Assembly: GCA_951800935.1 (NCBI GenBank)
Contig: CATOLW010000011.1
Span: forward strand, 1-13,597
Source of the DNA: an uncultured Clostridium sp.
Lineage (GTDB): Bacteria > Bacillota_A > Clostridia > TANB77 > CAG-508
DNA length: 13,597 nt
Direction of reading: 5' to 3'
Both the position numbers and the translations under genes were made by a program. The first letter of the stretch is position 1. Every line of letters starts with the position of its first letter. Positions 8,868-13,597 of this stretch are shown piece after piece. Below the pieces are notes generated by a model. It searched no databases. It saw nothing but the letters and a program-made list of their open reading frames with translations, and was not told the origin of the DNA.

Positions 8868-10823
8868 TTAGTTCGTTCTTTTTTTCGCTAATTGGTTTAA
8901 GTTTGTTTCTACAAACTCAAACTCTTTTTTCGTTGGTACAATTTTTAAAATTGCTGTATCTGCTCCTACTTTTAATAACCCTTCTCCTCTTTGGCAAGTT
9001 ACTAAAAAGTTTGCTTCTCCTTCGGAAAGTTTAAATACTTCTTTTAAATAAGCAATTTCTGATTTATCTTGTGCTAAAAATAGTTTTGTATCAGAAGATG
9101 TTAAAACAGCTTGTGCCTCTTGTTTTTCATAAAAGTCTTGGAATCTTTGTGAAATAATAGCTAATGATACATTTCTTTTTCTAGCACGTCTTGCCATTTT
9201 GTTCAAGAAATCTACCGCTTCTGGATAAGGAAGTAACATCCATGCCTCATCCACTAGTACTCTTTTCTTTGCTGCTTTACTTTTATCTTCACTGTTTTTC
9301 TTAACAAATTTTTCCCAAATCCAAGAAAGCAATATTTGTTGTGCCAATGGTCTTGCAAATCTTTCCTCTAACCCAGAAATATCTAAGTTGATAAATGGCG
9401 CCCCATCTAACAAATCAAAAGTGGATTGTCCATCAAAGTATGCCATTTGTCCATCATATTCTCTTATGTATTGTTTCATAACTTTTAGCAAATAACTGTA
9501 ATGATATTGATAATCTGGATTTTCATTTTCTTGTGCTTTTGCTTGGATTCTTCTATACCAACTACCAATCGTTGGCATATTTTTCTTACGTTTTGTTAGT
9601 AAGCTTCCATTTGCTAAGTTTCCTTCATTACTTTTATATAAGCTGTTTGGATTACTTGTAATTCCTAAGGCCGCATATTCTTCTGCCACAGACTCTGCAA
9701 TAATTTGCTTCGTTAGTTCATTTACTTCTGAACTTCTTGTGCTTCCTTTTGCCATAGTAAGTAATCCTTGCGTTACGTCTTCTACTTTGTTTTCAATTCC
9801 TAATATCATTCTTTCTTTTCCTGTAATTTCATCTTTTATCGTTTCTGTTTCAATATCAAAGATATTAATAACCGTTTTCGATGTTGGGCTAATAACAACA
9901 TTAATGCCTCCTAAGCTTTCTGCCACTATGGTGTATTCCCCTTCAGCATCTAGTGCTAAACTTTCAATTCCCATTAATACAGATGACCTAGAAACTAGCG
10001 TTTTCATGGTAACAGATTTACCTGCACCAGATTTTGCAAAGATTACCATGTTGTAATTTGTAAGTGAACTGTGAAAATTATCAAAAAGAATTGGTGTTCC
10101 TGTTTGTTTGTTAAATCCTAATGGTACTCCTGTTGGATGTCCTATTTCTGAAGTGGTAAAAGGAAATACTGTTCCCATGGAATTTCTATCAAAAGTATGT
10201 AATTTTTGTACTTGGTCTTCCATTAATGGTAAATTGGATTGGAAAGCTTCTTCTTGAATTCCCCAAGCTGTTTTAATTCCTACCAAAGTTTTGGACATCT
10301 CAGTTGCTAACATTTTTGAAAATCTATCTAAGTCTGCTAAGTTATACGCAAATAAAGTAGATACAATAGATGCTTCGTATAATTTATTAAATCCTGCAGC
10401 TATTTCATCTCTTAATTGCTCTGCTTCGAATCTTTTTTGAGCAATGGTACTTTCACGATTGATGTTTCCTTTATCTGCTGCTACAATTCTTTCGGTTTCT
10501 AATTCGTTGATAACTCTATTTAGTTCATTTTGTGATCTTTCTTCTTTGATTGGGTTAATATAGATAGAGGTATTTACATCTCCGAATAGGTATAAGTCCC
10601 TAAATAGTTCTGGAAAGGTACACATTCTAGGAAGACTAGAAACAAAGAAACTTCTTGCATATCTTTTAGTGCTCGATATAATTTCTAAGTGGTCAATGTT
10701 AGATACATCTACTCCAGAAGGTGCAATTAAGTCTTTTATGGTTTGACCTTGTAAAAAGGTTTCTTTATTTTCTTCAAGATGTCTTCTTTCTTCTGGTTGT
10801 TGTTTTTGTTTGTTTTTCCTCAT
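8868..10823 (-). CDS. virB4: VirB4-family conjugation ATPase
   Basis: This cytoplasmic motor ATPase energises pilus assembly and substrate transfer in type IV secretion. In the 651-residue protein starting at 10823, Walker A is AKSGAGKS at about 263-270 and Walker B is VLVDE at about 522-526. A following ISQRFQDF motif sits at about 557-564, as in VirB4/TraC/TrbE proteins. The open frame extends upstream to an ATG at 10856, which has no ribosome binding site. The ATG at 10823 has AAAGGAGG eight bases upstream and is preferred. The binding site lies inside the end of the preceding gene, with 50 bases of overlap, implying translational coupling. The N-terminal domain normally found in VirB4 is short here (first 200 residues or so), and a related-looking segment is carried by the upstream protein. 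Identification is firm from the motifs and context. Confidence 0.93.
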   Translation of the reverse strand: MRKNKQKQQPEERRHLEENKETFLQGQTIKDLIAPSGVDVSNIDHLEIISSTKRYARSFFVSSLPRMCTFPELFRDLYLFGDVNTSIYINPIKEERSQNELNRVINELETERIVAADKGNINRESTIAQKRFEAEQLRDEIAAGFNKLYEASIVSTLFAYNLADLDRFSKMLATEMSKTLVGIKTAWGIQEEAFQSNLPLMEDQVQKLHTFDRNSMGTVFPFTTSEIGHPTGVPLGFNKQTGTPILFDNFHSSLTNYNMVIFAKSGAGKSVTMKTLVSRSSVLMGIESLALDAEGEYTIVAESLGGINVVISPTSKTVINIFDIETETIKDEITGKERMILGIENKVEDVTQGLLTMAKGSTRSSEVNELTKQIIAESVAEEYAALGITSNPNSLYKSNEGNLANGSLLTKRKKNMPTIGSWYRRIQAKAQENENPDYQYHYSYLLKVMKQYIREYDGQMAYFDGQSTFDLLDGAPFINLDISGLEERFARPLAQQILLSWIWEKFVKKNSEDKSKAAKKRVLVDEAWMLLPYPEAVDFLNKMARRARKRNVSLAIISQRFQDFYEKQEAQAVLTSSDTKLFLAQDKSEIAYLKEVFKLSEGEANFLVTCQRGEGLLKVGADTAILKIVPTKKEFEFVETNLNQLAKKRTN

Positions 10824-12006
10824 TTCCTTCTCCTCCTTTTCCTTTGTCTTCTTCATCTATTTTATCTTTTGCTTTCTTAGCAATTTCTGTTCCTACTAGT
10901 TCTTCGTTTTCGTCGATTAACATTTTTGCCATTTGACGAATTAATGCTTGCATGTCTTGTTCTTTTTTACGTACTTCTCTTTCTTTTTCTCTTTCTTGTA
11001 CCGCTTGTGTTAATTTTTCATTTGCTTTTTTAATCGCTTCTTCTTCTATTTTTTGGTCTAGTGCTTTCATTCTTTTATCTAATACATCTTGTGCTGTTAC
11101 ATATAGTTCATCATATTTTGCATTTAAAGCTTGGTCTAACTGATAAATATCTGCATCATCTCTGTTATAAGCCATGTATAATAATTCGGCTAATTCATTT
11201 GAGTTTAAGATTTTGCTATGGATTCCACAAACTGCTAAGGATGCTATGGCAGATTGACATTTGGTATAAAGTTCATTAAAGGCTATATCTCTTACTTCTG
11301 ACTTTTCTATGTTTTGGTTGTTTACTTCTTCTGGTGTATAAGATATGATAATATAGTAATGTCTTCTTAAAATGTTTTTGTTTAGATTCATTTTTTCTGT
11401 ATTATTAATAATGTCTCTTCCATATTCATATAAGTTTCTTTCTTTTAATACTTCTAACTTCTCTTTGGCTAATTGTGCTTCTGTATATTGTCTAGAATTT
11501 ATTTTACTATTGTATTCCATTTGTTTAGTAACTAATCGGTTTTCTATTGCTTTTAAACGTTCTTTGTAAGATGCTAAACTACTTCCTAAGTTAACTGTTC
11601 TAGTTTGTGTATAAATTTGAATTGGATGTTTTAGGGTGTTTAGAAATTGTAAAAAACCTTGTTCAATACTGTTTTTTTCAATGTTTGACATTAAGTCATA
11701 GTTAATTCCTTGGCATTCTACTACCATCAAAAACTTAGTTCCATTTTTTCTTACAATCATATCATCTTCTATTTTATCAAATTTCATAAAAGAGAAAATA
11801 GATTTTTTACTATATTGAATTGGTGTATTTGTTTCTCCTCTAGTGTTTGTTGTTTTAGTTTGAACCGTTATGTCACCTTTTCCTTTTTTCTTCCCTTTAT
11901 TTTCTTGCATTTTTAATACTATGTATACAATAGAAAGTAAAACTAACACTCCTATCATGATAAATAAAATTGTAGTTAATAGGCTGGTCATTTGATTACT
12001 ACTCAT
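10774..12006 (-). CDS. Membrane-anchored protein resembling a detached VirB4 N-terminal (TraC-like) domain
   Basis: The 410-residue protein has one membrane segment at about 8-31 and a basic linker. A globular domain from about 70 follows, with KFDKIEDDMIVRKNGTKF, ECQGINYDLM and TLKHPIQIYTQTRTVNL. These are like the N-terminal domains of VirB4/TraC-type conjugation ATPases, which contact the channel. A long charged coiled coil (about 290-360, EEEAIKKANEKL and EREKEREVRKKEQD) and a lysine/threonine tail come next. There is no Walker motif. It lies between PrgI (8-base overlap) and VirB4 (50-base overlap) with GGAGG nine bases before the ATG, so all three are translationally coupled. The inferred role is to tether the VirB4 ATPase to the membrane channel. 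The family assignment rests on motif resemblance read by eye, not on a search. Confidence 0.82.
   Translation of the reverse strand: MSSNQMTSLLTTILFIMIGVLVLLSIVYIVLKMQENKGKKKGKGDITVQTKTTNTRGETNTPIQYSKKSIFSFMKFDKIEDDMIVRKNGTKFLMVVECQGINYDLMSNIEKNSIEQGFLQFLNTLKHPIQIYTQTRTVNLGSSLASYKERLKAIENRLVTKQMEYNSKINSRQYTEAQLAKEKLEVLKERNLYEYGRDIINNTEKMNLNKNILRRHYYIIISYTPEEVNNQNIEKSEVRDIAFNELYTKCQSAIASLAVCGIHSKILNSNELAELLYMAYNRDDADIYQLDQALNAKYDELYVTAQDVLDKRMKALDQKIEEEAIKKANEKLTQAVQEREKEREVRKKEQDMQALIRQMAKMLIDENEELVGTEIAKKAKDKIDEEDKGKGGEGNEEKQTKTTTRRKKTS
10832..10836 (-). promoter_or_regulatory. Ribosome binding site that sets the VirB4 start
   Basis: GGAGG (within AAAGGAGG) lies eight bases before the ATG at 10823. 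The upstream in-frame ATG at 10856 is preceded only by an A-rich stretch (AAGATAAAATAG), so the downstream start is favoured. Confidence 0.75.
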
Positions 12007-12346
12007 CTTTTGTTTCCTCCTTCATATATACATAGATTCTATTTTTCTTTTGTTTGAATTTAATGGCTCTTTTTATGACATCGTCTATACTTTCTCCACC
12101 TGTTTTTTCAGTTAGTTTAAATTTTCTTGTGTCTGGAATTTTAAAAGTTCCTATGGCAAATCCAATACCACCACAAATTATAGTAGCTATAATTCCTGGT
12201 ACTGTTGCCCCAAATAAGTTAAAAATAAAATAGAAAACAAGCCCTGGTACCACTCCAATTGCTGTATAAATTAATGCTTTCATAGAAAAGATATATAAGA
12301 TTCTACTTTCCCCTTTGTAATCTCTTGGTATTTCATAGGTTCTCAT
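11999..12346 (-). CDS. PrgI-family membrane protein
   Basis: This 115-residue protein of the PrgI type is found directly upstream of VirB4 in Gram-positive conjugation operons and is thought to occupy the VirB3 position. The start MRTYEIPRDYKGESRILYIFS has the characteristic Y-E-I-P and internal G-E-S-R-I-L pattern. Two membrane segments follow (about 24-45 and 48-67), then the short cytoplasmic motif FKIPDTRKFKLTEKTGGES and a basic tail ending in KKNRIYVY. The ATG at 12346 is preceded by AAAGGAGG with a spacing of about seven bases. It is the first gene after the promoter at 12430-12401 and overlaps the next gene by eight bases. Confidence 0.9.
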   Translation of the reverse strand: MRTYEIPRDYKGESRILYIFSMKALIYTAIGVVPGLVFYFIFNLFGATVPGIIATIICGGIGFAIGTFKIPDTRKFKLTEKTGGESIDDVIKRAIKFKQKKNRIYVYMKEETKDE

Positions 12347-12400
12347 TATTTTTCCTCCTTTGTTATGTGGATAATATAAACACAGTTGTAACTATCATAT

Positions 12401-12430
12401 ATTATATCACAAAAAGTAGATAATTGTAAG
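12401..12430 (-). promoter_or_regulatory. SigA-type promoter for the PrgI-VirB4 operon, with extended -10 and A-tract
   Basis: On the minus strand the -10 is TATAAT (12406-12401), preceded by TG one base upstream (TGA-TATAAT, extended -10). A weak -35 (TTACAA at 12429-12424 with a 17-base spacer, or CTTACA with 18) lies upstream. A-rich tracts at about 12441-12456 could act as an UP element. The expected start lies near 12393, giving a leader of about 47 bases before the PrgI ATG. Confidence 0.65.
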
Positions 12431-12496
12431 TATTTTGGGGATTTTTTTGTTTTTTAATGAATTTGTAATGTTTTTGTAATATTGTAATATAAAAAT

Positions 12497-12520
12497 AAGA
12501 GATAACTAATGTTATCTCTT
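12497..12520 (-). terminator. Hairpin terminator between pilin and PrgI genes
   Basis: AAGAGATAAC (12497-12506) and GTTATCTCTT (12511-12520) form a perfect 10-bp stem with a 4-base loop. On the minus strand it lies 23 bases after the pilin stop and is followed by ATTTTTAT, so it should end or weaken transcription from the pilin genes. T-rich sequence on the other side means it could also act on the plus strand. Few G-C pairs in the stem suggest partial read-through. Confidence 0.7.
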
Positions 12521-12543
12521 GGGTTTTTGATTTTATATTTTGA

Positions 12544-12906
12544 TTATACTTTTTCCATAAATGAGTAAACAATTTGTGCAATAGATGATGCTGCAAATAC
12601 TAGTCCTGCTCCAATTACATATGGCATTAAGGTTTTCTTGTATTCTGCTTTTTCTTCTGCACTTCCCATCATATATTTAATACCTAATACAACTAAGACA
12701 ATAACGGAAACGACAATTCCAATTGTTGTTATTATTGTAATAACTTTATTACCAATATCGGTTATTCCTTGTGTATCTACGTCTGCACTTCCTAGCATTT
12801 CTCCTGGTTTTGTACTTGTAGTTGCTACTGCCAATACATTGGTTGATATTGTTAACATCATTACTATCATTAATACAATAGTTGCTACTTTTAATGCTTT
12901 TTTCAT
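12544..12906 (-). CDS. VirB2/TrbC-like pilin subunit 1
   Basis: The 120-residue protein has an N-terminal signal-peptide-like segment (residues about 5-26, ending NVLA), a short exposed stretch, and two membrane helices (about 52-77 and 93-113). These are separated by the charged loop MMGSAEEKAEYKK. This is the layout of VirB2/TrbC pilins of Gram-positive type IV secretion systems, which sit in the membrane before assembly. The ATG at 12906 has AAGGAGG eight bases upstream. Its C-terminal half is almost identical to that of the neighbouring pilin at 12994-13345, both in protein and in DNA. It is followed by a terminator, which would let it be made in excess of the channel proteins. Confidence 0.88.
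   Translation of the reverse strand: MKKALKVATIVLMIVMMLTISTNVLAVATTSTKPGEMLGSADVDTQGITDIGNKVITIITTIGIVVSVIVLVVLGIKYMMGSAEEKAEYKKTLMPYVIGAGLVFAASSIAQIVYSFMEKV
12571..12690. repeat. Near-identical block shared by pilins 1 and 2 (copy in pilin 1)
   Basis: Bases 12571-12690 align without gaps to 13021-13140 with about six differences. The stretch 12587-12657 (71 bases) is identical to 13037-13107. It encodes the loop and second membrane helix of both pilins and points to recent duplication or gene conversion. Confidence 0.9.
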
Positions 12907-12981
12907 ATCTTCTTCCTCCTTTACTTTATCTTAATTTATTTCAATCTCTAAACAGAGAATATTAATAACAACTCTAACACT

Positions 12982-13010
12982 ATTATACTACAATTATAAT
13001 TTAATTGCAA
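12982..13010 (-). promoter_or_regulatory. Putative promoter for pilin 1
   Basis: On the minus strand TTGCAA (13010-13005) and TATAAT (12987-12982) are separated by 17 bases. The element overlaps the end of the preceding pilin gene and leaves a leader of about 70 bases before the ATG at 12906. It is read from sequence only. Confidence 0.45.
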
Positions 13011-13345
13011 GATCATATATAATTTGTGCAATTGACGATGCTGCAAATACTAGTCCTGCTCCAATTACATATGGCATTAAGGTTTTCTTGTATTCTGCTT
13101 TTTCTTCCACACTTCCCATCATATATTTAACGCCTAATACAATTAGTACAATTACGGAAAGCACCATTCCAATTGTAGTAAGTATTGTAATAGCTTTATT
13201 TCCTGCACTTTTTAATTCTAAATTTCCAATTCCGTGTTTGGCTTCCTGTTAAATCTTTAACTCCATATCCATAGGCTACTGTTGTAAACATTAAAATAGT
13301 TATAATTATTAAAATCATAGTTATGATTTTGCTACTTTTTTTCAT
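12994..13345 (-). CDS. VirB2/TrbC-like pilin subunit 2, joined by +1 frameshift at CGG
   Basis: The zero frame from the ATG at 13345 encodes a signal peptide (MKKSSKIITM, ending about VAYG) and stops at 13198-13196 after 49 codons. Skipping the C at 13234 (13345-13235 joined to 13233-12994) gives a 116-residue protein. After LTGSQT it continues GIGNLELKSAGNKAITI and then both pilin helices with MMGSVEEKAEYKK and LMPYVIGAGLVFAASS. The result matches pilin 1 (120 residues) in length and along its whole C-terminal half. The second half has no start codon in a sensible place and no signal sequence, so without the frame change there is no pilin. The ATG has AAGGAGG seven bases upstream, overlapping the stop codon of the preceding pilin-like gene (TAAGGAGG). 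Confidence 0.85.
13021..13140. repeat. Near-identical block shared by pilins 1 and 2 (copy in pilin 2)
   Basis: This is the partner of the block at 12571-12690, in direct orientation with an offset of 450 bases. The flanking parts of the two genes diverge clearly (different signal peptides and 3' ends), so identity is confined to the region coding for the loop and second helix. Confidence 0.9.
13231..13237 (-). other. +1 frameshift site ACA-CGG-A in pilin 2
   Basis: The zero frame reads CAA ACA CGG AAT TGG and ends at UAA (13198-13196). Skipping the C at 13234 gives ACA (C) GGA ATT GGA AAT, continuing into the pilin. CGG at 13234-13232 is in the zero frame. Confidence 0.8.
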
Positions 13346-13357
13346 GCTAATTCCTCC

Positions 13358-13597
13358 TTACCAACTAGATAGTATGCTTACGATTATTTTCCAGATACCA
13401 AAAGCTCCAAATATGATAAAACATCCTATCACATAAGGCATTAATTCTTCTTTTATTTTAGCCTTCTCATCTACTCCTGATACCATGAATCTTATTCCTA
13501 TAATCAGTCCTACAATTACAGCTACAACCATAGCAATTCCTAACAATATATTTTATAAAAGGTCAGAAGTATCTTCTAGTGCTTTTTGATCTATGTC
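13358..13597 (-). CDS. VirB2/TrbC-like pilin subunit 3, partial, interrupted by in-frame UAA
   Basis: The frame enters at the window edge as DIDQKALEDTSDLL and meets UAA at 13555-13553. It then continues in the same frame as NILLGIAMVVAVIVGLIIG, the loop FMVSGVDEKAKIKEE and the second helix LMPYVIGCFIIFGAFGIW to a stop at 13360-13358. The part after the UAA aligns with pilin 1 across both helices, and the residues before it continue the same alignment, so the UAA falls inside the first helix. One base change (UAU Tyr or UUA Leu) would restore it. A downstream TTG (13546) or ATG (13531; weak AGGA upstream) could start a shortened two-helix protein without a signal peptide. The signal peptide and true start lie outside the window. 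It could be a degenerating copy, a read-through case or a sequence error. Confidence 0.65.

Noticed and set aside
10824..10856. VirB4 start at 10856
   Set aside because: No ribosome binding site there. The ATG at 10823 has AAAGGAGG at ideal spacing.
12402..12596. 64-codon minus-strand open frame across the intergenic region
   Set aside because: It overlaps the end of pilin 1 in another frame, contains the terminator and the promoter, and has no ribosome binding site or recognisable protein features.
12945..12958. Small hairpin TCTCT-AAAC-AGAGA in the pilin 1 leader
   Set aside because: Only a 5-bp stem without a following T-run; too weak to call a terminator or riboswitch.
4037..13237. Explanation of the three frame breaks as random sequencing or assembly errors
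   Set aside because: Not fully excluded without reads. The breaks are not in homopolymers, no other clear frame breaks were noticed in the window, and all three coincide with the only in-frame CGG codons in the same ACGGA context.

Overview
The window is strongly AT-rich with dense minus-strand genes, AGGAGG-type ribosome binding sites and Gram-positive protein families. This suggests a low-GC member of the Bacillota, probably an uncultured Clostridia- or Bacilli-like lineage; species cannot be read from it. Every credible gene is on the minus strand, so transcription runs from 13597 towards 1.

Layout in transcription order: three small VirB2/TrbC-like pilin subunits (13597-13358, 13345-12994, 12906-12544); a hairpin terminator (12520-12497) followed by a good promoter (12430-12401); a PrgI-family membrane protein (12346-11999); a membrane-anchored protein resembling the VirB4 N-terminal domain (12006-10774); the VirB4 ATPase (10823-8868); a long VirB6/TrbL-like polytopic protein (8846-6060); a membrane-anchored NTF2-like protein with a C-terminal beta domain (6038-5111); a very large exported cell-wall hydrolase with CHAP, C39-like and glucosaminidase-like domains (5071-1678); a membrane-anchored protein with NTF2-like repeats (1654-332); and the start of an ABC transporter ATPase (320-1, cut by the window edge). 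Together these form the mating-channel part of a Gram-positive type IV secretion system: pilins, channel, motor, wall-opening enzyme and VirB8/TcpC-like scaffolds. No relaxase, VirD4 coupling protein, integrase or origin of transfer is visible, so conjugation, DNA release and protein secretion cannot be told apart.

The main discovery is translational. Three of these genes (second pilin, NTF2/beta-domain protein, wall hydrolase) are each split by a clean +1 frame change. In all three the zero-frame codon at the break is CGG followed by A (xxA-CGG-A), and the protein continues perfectly if one base is skipped so that GGA is read as glycine. A by-eye census of the whole window finds only three in-frame CGG codons in roughly 4,300 codons, and they are exactly these three. 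The pentamer ACGGA on the coding strand also occurs only at these places. This points to programmed, or genome-wide tolerated, +1 frameshifting (or four-base decoding) at an unread CGG codon rather than to random pseudogenes or sequencing errors.

Other points of interest are an in-frame UAA inside the third pilin, a 71-base identical block shared by two pilin genes, the split VirB4, and the hydrolase with three putative enzymatic domains.
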